Source: an uncultured Marinoscillum sp.
GTDB taxonomy: Bacteria; Bacteroidota; Bacteroidia; Cytophagales; MED-G16
Direction of reading: 5' to 3'
Assembly (NCBI GenBank): GCA_902628365.1
Contig: CACOMW010000001.1
Span: forward strand, 1-64,000
Length of the DNA: 64,000 nt
The position numbers and the translations under genes are program-made. Shown here one piece after another: positions 1 through 8,157 of the stretch. The notes beneath the pieces were generated by a model. The model had not been told where the DNA came from. It saw only the letters and a list, made by a program, of their open reading frames with translations, and did not search any database. The number at the start of each line of letters is the position of its first letter. The stretch's first letter is position 1.

Positions 1-1026
1 AATATAAGCCCTAAAAATCTTTATAGTACACCAAAAAAAGTAAAAATTTCAAAATCTGGAACGATTAAGATATCCCTTGAAAATGAAATTTCTCCTATAG
101 AGCCTATAAAAGATTCTAAGTACATAAAACATGTCAAAATAAAAAGTGAAATGCTTTCAAAGTTTTGGGGAAGAGATATGTTTTTACAAGCTAATGTTCT
201 TGTTCCTCATAATTTTAATAAAAACTCAAAGGTTAAATACCCATTAATGATTTTTCATGGACACTTTCCAAATACATTTAGAGGATTTAGAACTGAACCT
301 CCAGCTGCACCAAAAAAAGATACTATATATAATTCAAGATTTGGAATTACGGGGTACAAATATATCCAAGAAAAAGAAGCATATGATCTATATAAAAATT
401 GGATTAGTGATGATTTTCCTAGATTTATTGCAATTGAAATTCAACATCAAAATCCATATTATGATGATTCTTATGCTGTTAATTCAGCAAATTTAGGTCC
501 ATACGGAGATGCTATCACATATGAGTTAATCCCCCATGTAGAAAATTTATTTAATGGTGTTGGAGAAGGATGGGGAAGGTTTCTATATGGTGGTTCAACA
601 GGTGGTTGGGAAGCATTAGCAGTTCAGGTTTTTTATCCAAGTGAATATAATGGCTGTTTTGCAGCATGTCCAGACCCTATTGATTTTAGAGCTTTTACAG
701 TAGTTAATATTTATGAGGATGAAAATGCATATTATCATAAAAGTGATTATAAGAAAACTTTAAGAGCTGGAATGAGAGATGGTAAGGGAATTATAAAATC
801 TCACCTTATAGATATGAATCATAGAGAAATGGTTTTAGGCTCAAAAGGAAGATCAGGAGATCAATGGGATATCTGGCAAGCAGTATTTTCTCCTGCAGGA
901 GATGACGGGTACCCGAAACCTATATGGGATAAAAAAACAGGAAAAATTGATAAATATGTTGCAGAATATTGGAAAGAAAATTATGATCTAAGCTATATTT
1001 TAGAAAGAGATGAAGAATGGGGTTGA
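1..1026 (+). CDS. Putative alpha/beta-hydrolase esterase, 5' cut by window, 3' probably truncated
   Basis: The reading frame is open from base 1, so the ATG at 151 is internal and the gene begins before the window. The protein resembles the putative-esterase (enterochelin-esterase-like) family. It has a nucleophile elbow GGSTGGWEAL (GxSxG) and a block that ends VAEYWKENYDLSYILERD. As I recall this family, that block is normally followed by roughly 60 more residues holding a GDMDxYYL-like stretch and the catalytic His. Here the frame stops only four residues later, so the catalytic His region seems to be missing. A MORN-like fragment in another frame starts exactly where the homology ends. The simplest reading is a deletion that removed the 3' end. 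The fold call is fairly safe; substrate and activity are unknown. Confidence 0.65.
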   Translation, partial: NISPKNLYSTPKKVKISKSGTIKISLENEISPIEPIKDSKYIKHVKIKSEMLSKFWGRDMFLQANVLVPHNFNKNSKVKYPLMIFHGHFPNTFRGFRTEPPAAPKKDTIYNSRFGITGYKYIQEKEAYDLYKNWISDDFPRFIAIEIQHQNPYYDDSYAVNSANLGPYGDAITYELIPHVENLFNGVGEGWGRFLYGGSTGGWEALAVQVFYPSEYNGCFAACPDPIDFRAFTVVNIYEDENAYYHKSDYKKTLRAGMRDGKGIIKSHLIDMNHREMVLGSKGRSGDQWDIWQAVFSPAGDDGYPKPIWDKKTGKIDKYVAEYWKENYDLSYILERDEEWG

Positions 1027-1111
1027 CGATGGATTTTGGAAAATATATGACAGAAACGGAAAATTGGATAAAGAATTATATTTTAAAAATGGTTTGCGAG
1101 TTGGAATCTAA
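1010..1111 (+). pseudogene. Remnant of a MORN-variant (YwqK-like) repeat protein
   Basis: This 33-codon frame is too short for the ORF track. It overlaps the end of the esterase in the +2 frame. It reads MKNGVDDGFWKIYDRNGK, then LDKELYFKNGLRVGI. The pattern NG..DG.W..YD.NGKL..E..FKNG...G matches one MORN_2 repeat as found in YwqK-type proteins. One repeat is too little for a working protein. The frame upstream has stop codons, so this is most likely the 3' stub of a longer gene joined to the truncated esterase. A small functional gene cannot be excluded. Confidence 0.5.
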
Positions 1112-1599
1112 TCTTCAGTAACTGTTAATATATTATCTTCAACTTTTGCTGTTAAAGATTTTAAATCTTGACCAGCTGCTGGTCCTGAAACAAAACTACC
1201 ATCATTTTTGAATATTGAATCATGACAGGTGCAGGTAAAATTATTATTAGTATAAGCCCAACTAGTTCTACATTGTGCATGAGGACAGATACTTGAAAAT
1301 GCCCTAATAATGTCTGATCCTACATTAACTAAAAGTAATGCACCTTCATCAAACCTTTTCCATCCACCCGTATTTTTTAAAATTTTAAAATTATTATGAT
1401 TTAAATCAATTTTGATATTAGTGCTATCTATATTATACCCATTCTCCCAGCTATCTTCATCTTCATTTTTATTTTCATCATCAACTGGAGTTATATCCTC
1501 AACTTTTTCTGAACAGCTTATAAAAAATGACGAACCTAATGTTGCAAACAAAGCGGATGAACTTGCTGTTTTTAAAAATTTTCTCCTGTTTTTAATCAT
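1108..1599 (-). CDS. Rieske 2Fe-2S protein, Tat-exported probable lipoprotein
   Basis: A 163-residue Rieske-fold protein. The two cluster-binding loops are complete: CPHAQC gives the first Cys-x-His pair and CTCHDSIF gives Cys-x-x-His. The N terminus has a twin-arginine signal (NRRKFLKTASSS) followed by a hydrophobic stretch ending in FISC, which looks like a lipobox. It is therefore probably folded in the cytoplasm and exported to the periplasm with a lipid anchor. A low-complexity acidic linker (DDENKNEDEDSWENG) separates the anchor from the domain. It resembles the stand-alone QcrA/arsenite-oxidase small-subunit type. No partner subunit lies nearby, so the electron donor and acceptor are unknown. 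Confidence 0.85.
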   Translation of the reverse strand: MIKNRRKFLKTASSSALFATLGSSFFISCSEKVEDITPVDDENKNEDEDSWENGYNIDSTNIKIDLNHNNFKILKNTGGWKRFDEGALLLVNVGSDIIRAFSSICPHAQCRTSWAYTNNNFTCTCHDSIFKNDGSFVSGPAAGQDLKSLTAKVEDNILTVTED

Positions 1600-1655
1600 A
1601 GTTATATGTAAAACTAATAATTAAATATAATGTTACTATCAATCTAAATATTTTA

Positions 1656-3863
1656 TTATAAGCTTAGTAAATATTGGAATTTAATAAAAATTTGAGAATT
1701 ATCTACTAAATAGTTTTTATTGTTATTTGTTAAATTTTGATTTCCACCTATGTAGAAAATTGTAAATGGATTTGGTGTATATTCAAATAAAGGTTGAATA
1801 AATAAATAATCATTAAAATCATTTAATTCTATGACCAATCTTATTCCAAGAGAATTTGTAAATTGATATTTTGAATCTGCTCTGTATATAAACCCATTAT
1901 AATAAAATTCATTTTTATCCATATATTTTAATCTAGAAAAATCAATAGAGTTAGCAATTGAAAAGCTATTATTTATTTGAAGTCGTATTCTTGAAAAAAA
2001 ATTTAGTTCTTTACCAATTTCTGGATTATCTGAATTAAAAGCTATATCTCTCCCAATTCCAAAATTGGATGTAATGGATAAAATTTCATTTGGATTACTA
2101 GAAAAATTTATTCTACTAGTTCCATATTTTTTATATTCTTTTCCAAGATAATTGGTTGTAAAATCAAAATCATAAATGTAGGAAATACTAGTATTTCCAA
2201 TTATCTCCGCATTTAATATAGCATCTAAACTCATAACATCTAAGTTATTATTAAAATCATATAATATATCCTTCTTGATAGCATATGATGCTCCCTTAAA
2301 AAAACCTTTATCCCAATTTTTCTTATAGGATTGATAAAATGTTAACCATTTTCTATCATTTTTTACTGCAAAACCAACATCTGCTCTATATTCAGGATTT
2401 ATACTTTTATAACCCAAGTAGGTTGTCCAGTTTTCAGTACTTCTTAAAAGGCCAATTGATACTCCAGTACCATTAAATTTTTCTCCATCAAGTTTAACAG
2501 TTTTACTATTAAATGAATCTTCAGAATCTATCCAGTTAGTATTTGGTTCTTGATTATAGTTTTTTAATATGTCAAATGAAACCCTTATATTTTTTGATAA
2601 TTGAAATAAACCATCTAATCCAAAAATATTACCATATCCACCACCTTTATAATATCTGCTAGTTGATAGAAACCCAATTTTTGAACCGCCTTTTAATAAT
2701 CTTTGATATCTAAATACATTTATTAAACTTTTACCTCCTTCTCCAAAATATGATCTATCATTACCAGCAATCAAATATGGTGAATCATTATCAATAGAAG
2801 AAAGAAAAAATACTCTTGAGTTTGTACCTTGATTTAAGATTTTGAGAGCATATAATGGATTATTTATTGACCTAGAATAAAATGGTTGTAAATCATCAGA
2901 GTTTATATTTAGAATATCAGTCCCTTTATTAAAGAAAGGTCTTTTTTCAGGATAGCTTAATGAATAAGCTGAGTTAGCATCAATTTTAGTTACATCAGAT
3001 TCAACTTGAGAAAAATCTGGATTAATCGTTAATTCAATAGATAAATTTTTTGATAATTCTGCATTAATACCTATTCCAAGGTTAGTTTTTATTTTACCAT
3101 ATTCTACTATATTTGAATTTTGATTATAACTACCGCTTACATTACTTGAAACATATGGTAACAAATTAATTTTTTTTTTTATTATAATATCATTAAATAT
3201 TATTTCATCTTCTAGTTGACAAGTTGAGCAGTTATTATCTCTATCAACCTTTCCAGACTGAAGAAAATAATCTTTATATTTTCGCCATAATCCAAATTTC
3301 CATTTCTGATTTTTTCCATTAGGAAATGGTATTGAAGAAAATGGGATTTTCATTTCAATATAATATCTATTTCCTTTGATTGCTCCAACTGATTCATATT
3401 CTAAATCATAAGAAATTTGATATCGTTTTTCTTCATCTACTTCATTTAAAACTCTAACATCAACTTGAGAACCATATGGGTTTGATGCAATAAATATATT
3501 ATTTCTACCATCACCATAAGTATCAATGTTAAAACCAATAACATCATCATTAAAAATTCCAAAGTCATCTCTTTTCCTAACAGATGCTCTTACATTTTCT
3601 TTAGTTTCTGCGTCAAAAGCTAAATAAATAAATTTATCTGAGTAATATATATAACCTAAAGTCTTTACAATTGGTTCAATATTGTATCCTGGTTCAACTT
3701 CAAAATCAAAATCAACTTTTGTGGCATTCTCCCATTCTTTATCATTTAAAACTCCATCTAAAATTATTTTATCATCTGACACTTTGGTGGGTATATAAGT
3801 GTCTTGTCCGAATAAATTAGTTAGATGAAAAAATATAAAAAAAGAAAGTAAATACGGCTTCAT
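1656..3863 (-). CDS. DUF5916 protein: CBM9-like domain plus outer-membrane beta-barrel
   Basis: A 735-residue protein with a Sec signal peptide ending at about residue 19 (NLFGQ). Residues of about 25-200 look like the CBM9-like sugar-binding domain that begins DUF5916 proteins (DGVLNDKEWENA, YIYYSDKFIYLAFDAE). The rest alternates short hydrophobic and polar strands and ends FIKFQYLLSL, as expected for an outer-membrane barrel. The family is common in Bacteroidota and its substrate is usually unknown. A CSTC motif near residue 215 sits between the two parts. A run of 11 A on the coding strand, in the codons IIKKKIN, could be a slippage site. It is divergent from the monooxygenase-like gene. 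Confidence 0.8.
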   Translation of the reverse strand: MKPYLLSFFIFFHLTNLFGQDTYIPTKVSDDKIILDGVLNDKEWENATKVDFDFEVEPGYNIEPIVKTLGYIYYSDKFIYLAFDAETKENVRASVRKRDDFGIFNDDVIGFNIDTYGDGRNNIFIASNPYGSQVDVRVLNEVDEEKRYQISYDLEYESVGAIKGNRYYIEMKIPFSSIPFPNGKNQKWKFGLWRKYKDYFLQSGKVDRDNNCSTCQLEDEIIFNDIIIKKKINLLPYVSSNVSGSYNQNSNIVEYGKIKTNLGIGINAELSKNLSIELTINPDFSQVESDVTKIDANSAYSLSYPEKRPFFNKGTDILNINSDDLQPFYSRSINNPLYALKILNQGTNSRVFFLSSIDNDSPYLIAGNDRSYFGEGGKSLINVFRYQRLLKGGSKIGFLSTSRYYKGGGYGNIFGLDGLFQLSKNIRVSFDILKNYNQEPNTNWIDSEDSFNSKTVKLDGEKFNGTGVSIGLLRSTENWTTYLGYKSINPEYRADVGFAVKNDRKWLTFYQSYKKNWDKGFFKGASYAIKKDILYDFNNNLDVMSLDAILNAEIIGNTSISYIYDFDFTTNYLGKEYKKYGTSRINFSSNPNEILSITSNFGIGRDIAFNSDNPEIGKELNFFSRIRLQINNSFSIANSIDFSRLKYMDKNEFYYNGFIYRADSKYQFTNSLGIRLVIELNDFNDYLFIQPLFEYTPNPFTIFYIGGNQNLTNNNKNYLVDNSQIFIKFQYLLSL

Positions 3864-3948
3864 TTTACAATTGCGAAGTTAAATTACCAAAATTTAATTA
3901 TTGTTCTTTTCATTCAGTTTTTTTATATTAAAAATTAAATTTGTAATT

Positions 3949-5220
3949 ATGCCAACATACTACATAACAACATTAAATATTGCTATTCCAGTATTTATAT
4001 CTCTTATTTTATTGGAAATATTTTATGCTAAATATCTTGATAGGACCTATGTTATTAGAAGTATGGATACTCTTTCTAGTTTATGTTCTGGATTAACCAA
4101 TGTTATTAGGGATGTCTTAGGGTTAACTATTATCATTTTATCTTACGACTTTATGGTAGATAATTTAGCATTATTTAAAATAAAAACTACATGGTTAACT
4201 TATGTCATAGCATTTATTGGTATTGATTTTGCAGGTTATTGGGTTCATAGAATAAACCATAGCATTAATTATTTTTGGAATCATCATATTATTCATCATA
4301 GCAGTGAGGAATTTAATTTAGCTTGTGCTTTAAGACAATCTATTTCCAATTTTTTTTCTCTTACTTTTATTTTTTTAATTCCAACTGCAATTCTTGGAAT
4401 TCCAACAGAAGTAATTACTTTTCTTGCCCCACTTCATTTATTTGCACAGTATTGGTACCATACTAGACTTATTGGTAAACTTGGTTTTTTGGAGTACATA
4501 ATCGTAACACCCTCACATCATAGAGTACATCATGCAATTAATAAAGAATATTTAGATAAAAATTTATCTCAAATATTTATAATTTGGGATAAGTTATTTG
4601 GAACATTTCAAGAAGAATTGGACGATGTTCCTCCGGTTTACGGAGTTAAAAGACCGGTAAGATCTTGGAATCCCATATATATTAATTTTGTCCATCTATT
4701 TTTATTAATTAAAGATGCTTGGAGAACAAACAATTGGATTGATAAATTTAGAATATGGTTTATGCCCACAGGATGGAGACCAAAAGATGTTGAAAAAAAA
4801 TTTCCTGTGTCTACAATAGAATCTACAAATAATTATGAAAAATATTATCCTAGTATATCCAATAATTTGCAAATATGGTCTTGGATACAATATGTGATAG
4901 TTTCATTTTTTATGATGTATTTTATTAATCATCTTCATTTAATAACATTTGTTGAAGGTATTTTTTATTCTCTTTTTTTATTTATTTTCATTTATAGTTT
5001 AACCAGCCTAATGGATCGAGATACTTATGCCTTATTTTTTGAGTTAATCAAATCTATTTTAGGACTTTTTATAATAATTTTTTTTGGAGATTGGTTTCTT
5101 ATCAGTGATTATTTTAGTTCTGCAACGTTTATAATACAAACATATTTCATTAGTTCATTACTAATTGTATTCTACTTTTCTTATTTTGAAAAAAATCAAT
5201 TGAGCTACTCTAAAGAATAA
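3949..5220 (+). CDS. Fatty acid hydroxylase superfamily, alkylglycerol-monooxygenase-like
   Basis: An integral membrane di-iron hydroxylase of 423 residues when started at the ATG at 3949. The track start is a TTG 48 bases upstream that adds an unlikely leader. Histidine boxes are HRINH, HHIIHH and HRVHH. The stretch HHSSEEFNLACALRQS closely follows the eukaryotic alkylglycerol monooxygenase (TMEM195) signature rather than sterol desaturases. Overall length and the extra C-terminal membrane segments (from about residue 310) also fit that family. Cleavage or hydroxylation of an ether lipid or another membrane lipid is inferred. A TAAATTTG box lies only 5 bases before the ATG, so the transcript may be nearly leaderless. 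Confidence 0.78.
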   Translation: MPTYYITTLNIAIPVFISLILLEIFYAKYLDRTYVIRSMDTLSSLCSGLTNVIRDVLGLTIIILSYDFMVDNLALFKIKTTWLTYVIAFIGIDFAGYWVHRINHSINYFWNHHIIHHSSEEFNLACALRQSISNFFSLTFIFLIPTAILGIPTEVITFLAPLHLFAQYWYHTRLIGKLGFLEYIIVTPSHHRVHHAINKEYLDKNLSQIFIIWDKLFGTFQEELDDVPPVYGVKRPVRSWNPIYINFVHLFLLIKDAWRTNNWIDKFRIWFMPTGWRPKDVEKKFPVSTIESTNNYEKYYPSISNNLQIWSWIQYVIVSFFMMYFINHLHLITFVEGIFYSLFLFIFIYSLTSLMDRDTYALFFELIKSILGLFIIIFFGDWFLISDYFSSATFIIQTYFISSLLIVFYFSYFEKNQLSYSKE

Positions 5221-5221
5221 T

Positions 5222-6844
5222 TTATTTTTCATCCATGAAAGGGTATCTGTAATTTTTTGGGCTTTCAAATAATTCTTTAATTGTTCTTGGTGAAACCCAT
5301 CTAATTAAATTAAGATATGATCCAGCTTTATCGTTTGTTCCAGATGCTCTACCACCTCCAAATGGTTGTTGTCCAACAACAGCACCAGTTGGTTTATCGT
5401 TAATATAAAAGTTACCGGCTGAATGTTCTAGTTTTGTTTTTGCAAGCTCAATTGCATTTTTATCTTTTGCAAAAATTGCACCGGTTAGGGCATAAGGAGA
5501 TGTTTCATTTACTAAATTGAGTGTTTCTTCGTACTTGTCTTTATCATAAATATATATAGTAACTACTGGTCCAAAAATCTCTTCACACATTAATTTACTT
5601 TTTGGATTTGTAGATAAAAAAATTGTTGGTTCGATAAAATATCCATTGGACTTATCATAATTTCCTCCAATTACTAATTCATGCTCATTATCATTTTTAG
5701 CAAAATCTATATATGAAGAAATATTATCAAATGCTTTTTCATCTATTACTGCATTAACAAAATTTGTAAAATCTTCAGGGGTTCCCATTTTTAAACTTGA
5801 TACATCTTTAATAAGATTTTTTTTAATTTCATTCCATAAATTATTTGGTAGGTATATTCTAGAAGGTGCACTACATTTTTGTCCTTGAAATTCAAAACCT
5901 CCTCGTAATATAGCAGTTGAAATTGCTAAAGGGTCAGAAGACTTATGAGCAATTATAAAATCTTTTCCTCCTGTTTCTCCAACTATTCTTGGATAAGATT
6001 TATACTTTTTTATGTTTTCACCTATTATTTTCCAAAAGTTTTGAAATACACCTGTACTTCCTGTAAAATGAATACCTCCAAAGTCTCTATGATTAAATAT
6101 TATATTTCCAGCAGTTTTTCCATCAGTATGAATTAAATTGATTACACCATCTGGAAGCCCAGCTTCTTTAAATACTTTCATTATTACATTTGCAGAATAA
6201 ATTTGAGTACTTGATGCTTTCCATACTACTGTATTTCCCATCAAAGCAACACTTGAACAAAGGTTTCCTGCAATTGATGTAAAATTGAATGGGCTTAAAG
6301 CAAAAATGAATCCTTCTAATGGTCTATATGATAGAGAGTTTTTCATTCCATTAGGAGAAATTGGTTGATCCTCATGAATTTTTTTCATGTAATAAGGGTT
6401 AAATCTTAAAAAATCAATTAATTCACATGCTGCATCAATTTCTGCTTGAAATACATTTTTTGATTGCCCCAGCATAGTTGTAGCATTTATTTCAGATCGA
6501 TATGGCCCTGCAAATAATTCGGCTGCTTTAATAAAAATTTTTGCTCTTTTTTCAGGTCCAATTTTATTCCAATTCTCTTTAGCATTCATGGCAGCTTTTA
6601 TAGCACTTTTCACATGAGATTCATCTCCCTTATTATAAAATCCTAAAGTATGATTGTGATCATGAGGGGTTGAAATTCTTATTTTATTATCAGTTCTTAT
6701 TTCTTTACCACCAATGAACATAGGTATATCTATCTTTTTATTTTTTAACTCTTCAATTTTCTTTTTTAATTCAACTTTCTCTTTTGATTTAGATTTATAT
6801 TCTAAAACAGGTTCATTAATAGGAATTTCATTTAGATTTTTCAT
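5222..6844 (-). CDS. pruA: L-glutamate gamma-semialdehyde (1-pyrroline-5-carboxylate) dehydrogenase
   Basis: Oxidises glutamate semialdehyde, formed from proline or ornithine, to glutamate with NAD+. At 540 residues it is the usual length of the stand-alone group 1 enzyme. The catalytic Glu is in VGETGGKDF (about E290) and the catalytic Cys in FEFQGQKCSAPSR (about C324). The N-terminal block EKRAKIFIKAAELFAGPYR is typical of the family. The gene lies 8 bases downstream of an ArsR-type regulator on the same strand, and the two probably share a transcript. Proline dehydrogenase is not in the window. Confidence 0.93.
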   Translation of the reverse strand: MKNLNEIPINEPVLEYKSKSKEKVELKKKIEELKNKKIDIPMFIGGKEIRTDNKIRISTPHDHNHTLGFYNKGDESHVKSAIKAAMNAKENWNKIGPEKRAKIFIKAAELFAGPYRSEINATTMLGQSKNVFQAEIDAACELIDFLRFNPYYMKKIHEDQPISPNGMKNSLSYRPLEGFIFALSPFNFTSIAGNLCSSVALMGNTVVWKASSTQIYSANVIMKVFKEAGLPDGVINLIHTDGKTAGNIIFNHRDFGGIHFTGSTGVFQNFWKIIGENIKKYKSYPRIVGETGGKDFIIAHKSSDPLAISTAILRGGFEFQGQKCSAPSRIYLPNNLWNEIKKNLIKDVSSLKMGTPEDFTNFVNAVIDEKAFDNISSYIDFAKNDNEHELVIGGNYDKSNGYFIEPTIFLSTNPKSKLMCEEIFGPVVTIYIYDKDKYEETLNLVNETSPYALTGAIFAKDKNAIELAKTKLEHSAGNFYINDKPTGAVVGQQPFGGGRASGTNDKAGSYLNLIRWVSPRTIKELFESPKNYRYPFMDEK

Positions 6845-6852
6845 ATTTCCAG

Positions 6853-7233
6853 TTATTTATTTTTTAATATTTCAAGTTTATTTTTTGATAATTCTCTGTT
6901 TGAATTCATAATATCATAAATCTCTAAATCTTTTTCTAGTTGTTTATCTTTTTCAAGTAATTTAAATATTTGGTCTATTAAATCTAAAGCTTCTTCTCTT
7001 ATTGAATAAAAAATGAACTGATTAACATATTTCATATTTAATAAATTTGCATTTTTTAGGTAATTAACATGTCTTGAGGTTTTTGTTTGAGTAAAATTTA
7101 AAATTAGTTCTAAATCTGCAATACAAGATTCTTTTCTATTATATAAAATATTCATTATTCTAATTCTTGAAATGTCAGAAAATGATCTGAAAACCTTACT
7201 TCCATAATCGACGTTAAAATTTTTTAATCTCAT
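6853..7233 (-). CDS. ArsR-family winged-helix transcriptional regulator
   Basis: A 126-residue regulator with a winged helix-turn-helix at about residues 10-90 (FSDISRIRIMNILYNRKESC..DLELILNFTQTKTSRHVNYLKNANLL). The recognition helix is the TKTSRHVNYLK segment. I see no metal-binding CxC motif, so it probably does not sense arsenic or a divalent metal through the classic site. It is immediately upstream of pruA and likely controls it together with itself. A perfect tandem 10-bp repeat begins at its start codon. The charged C-terminal tail is unassigned. Confidence 0.82.
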   Translation of the reverse strand: MRLKNFNVDYGSKVFRSFSDISRIRIMNILYNRKESCIADLELILNFTQTKTSRHVNYLKNANLLNMKYVNQFIFYSIREEALDLIDQIFKLLEKDKQLEKDLEIYDIMNSNRELSKNKLEILKNK

Positions 7234-7252
7234 AGTTAATAATAGTTAATAA
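7233..7252. repeat. Tandem 10-bp repeat at the arsR start, candidate operator
   Basis: TAGTTAATAA occurs twice head to tail with no spacer, touching the ATG of the ArsR-type gene on the minus strand. Ten bases is about one helical turn, so both copies would face the same side of the DNA. This is a candidate autoregulatory site for the arsR-pruA unit. In such AT-rich sequence chance is a real alternative. Confidence 0.35.
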
Positions 7253-7334
7253 ATGCATCTTTTATGAAAACAAAATAATATTTAAGTAATTTAGCGATGA
7301 AATAATTATTAATTATAAAAATTTTTCAATTTTA

Positions 7335-7973
7335 ATGTTGTTCAAAAAACTTGTTTACTTAATAGCCATTTTCTTTCTTTTTAGTCATTTTACTTTCTCT
7401 CAAGGTGAAAAAAAGATCATACAGATGTCTGGTGTTGTTGTTGGCGCTGATAGCATCTCAGGAGTTGGTGGGGTTCATATATATGTGCCTAAAGCAGGAA
7501 GAGGAACAACCTCTAACCCTTATGGGTACTTTACCATGCCGGTTTTAGAAGATGACAGTTTAATTATTAGTGCTGTTGGTTATCAAAAACAAAATTTGAT
7601 TGTACCTGGAGACAAGGGTGAATCAATCTCTTTAATTATAGAGTTAAAACCTGATACAACGATACTTCCTGAATTAGAAATCTTTCCGTATCCAACAGAA
7701 GAATTATTCAAAAAAGCTGTTTTAGCTTTAGAATTACCAAACAGGAGAGACCTAGAAAATTTAGATAAATCATTAAATAAACAACTTTTGAGGGAAATGT
7801 ATATGAATGAACCAATGAGTGCAAATATGAACTATAAGTATTTTATGGATCAACAAATGCTTGCTACATCTAATAAATATCAATTACCATCAAACCCGTT
7901 GTTGAATCCATTTGCTTGGGCTAGATTTATAAAAGCTATTAAAAGAGGAGACTTCAAGAAAAAAAATAATTAA
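7335..7973 (+). CDS. Secreted protein with carboxypeptidase-like regulatory (CarboxypepD_reg-like) domain
   Basis: A 212-residue protein with a Sec signal peptide (LVYLIAIFFLFSHFTFSQ). A beta-sandwich of about 75 residues follows: SGVVVGADSISGVGGVHIYVPKAGRGTTSNPYGYFTMPV. This is the domain that precedes many Bacteroidota TonB-dependent receptors, but here no plug or barrel follows. The C-terminal half is helical and ends in basic residues (RGDFKKKNN). The family is widespread and conserved in the phylum, with unknown function. It is probably periplasmic or held at the inner face of the outer membrane. Confidence 0.75.
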   Translation: MLFKKLVYLIAIFFLFSHFTFSQGEKKIIQMSGVVVGADSISGVGGVHIYVPKAGRGTTSNPYGYFTMPVLEDDSLIISAVGYQKQNLIVPGDKGESISLIIELKPDTTILPELEIFPYPTEELFKKAVLALELPNRRDLENLDKSLNKQLLREMYMNEPMSANMNYKYFMDQQMLATSNKYQLPSNPLLNPFAWARFIKAIKRGDFKKKNN

Positions 7974-7982
7974 ATACAATTG

Positions 7983-8054
7983 TAGCCTCGACAGGAGTCG
8001 AACCTGTATCTAGAGTTTAGGAAACTCCTATTCTATCCATTGAACTACGAGGCC
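7983..8054 (-). tRNA. tRNA-Arg (anticodon CCT)
   Basis: The reverse strand folds into a full cloverleaf. The acceptor is GGCCTCG/CGAGGCT with a G1-U72 wobble. The D stem is GTTC/GAAT. The anticodon stem is GGAGT/ACTCT around loop TTCCTAA, giving anticodon CCT, which reads AGG. The T arm is ACAGG-TTCGACT-CCTGT. The discriminator base is A, and CCA is not fully encoded. A TACATTTG box lies 10 bases upstream. Confidence 0.96.
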
Positions 8055-8064
8055 AATATAAGAG

Positions 8065-8072
8065 CAAATGTA
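8065..8072 (-). promoter_or_regulatory. -7 promoter box of tRNA-Arg
   Basis: TACATTTG on the minus strand matches the Bacteroidota TAnnTTTG -7 consensus exactly and sits 10 bases before the tRNA. The same extended string, CTACATTTGC, precedes the tRNA-Leu gene. No clear -33 TTG is visible. Confidence 0.7.
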
Positions 8073-8157
8073 GTTTTTGATAAAATAAAATTAATATTAA
8101 TTTAATATTTAATTTGGAGGATAATTATTTCATGGTGATATTTGAATTTTATCAGAT

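Noticed and set aside
257-496. 79-residue plus-strand ORF inside the esterase gene
   Set aside because: Out-of-frame Ile/Leu/His-rich shadow of the conserved esterase frame.
3901-3948. Upstream TTG start of the monooxygenase-like ORF
   Set aside because: It would place the probable promoter box inside the coding region; the ATG at 3949 gives a normal membrane-protein start.
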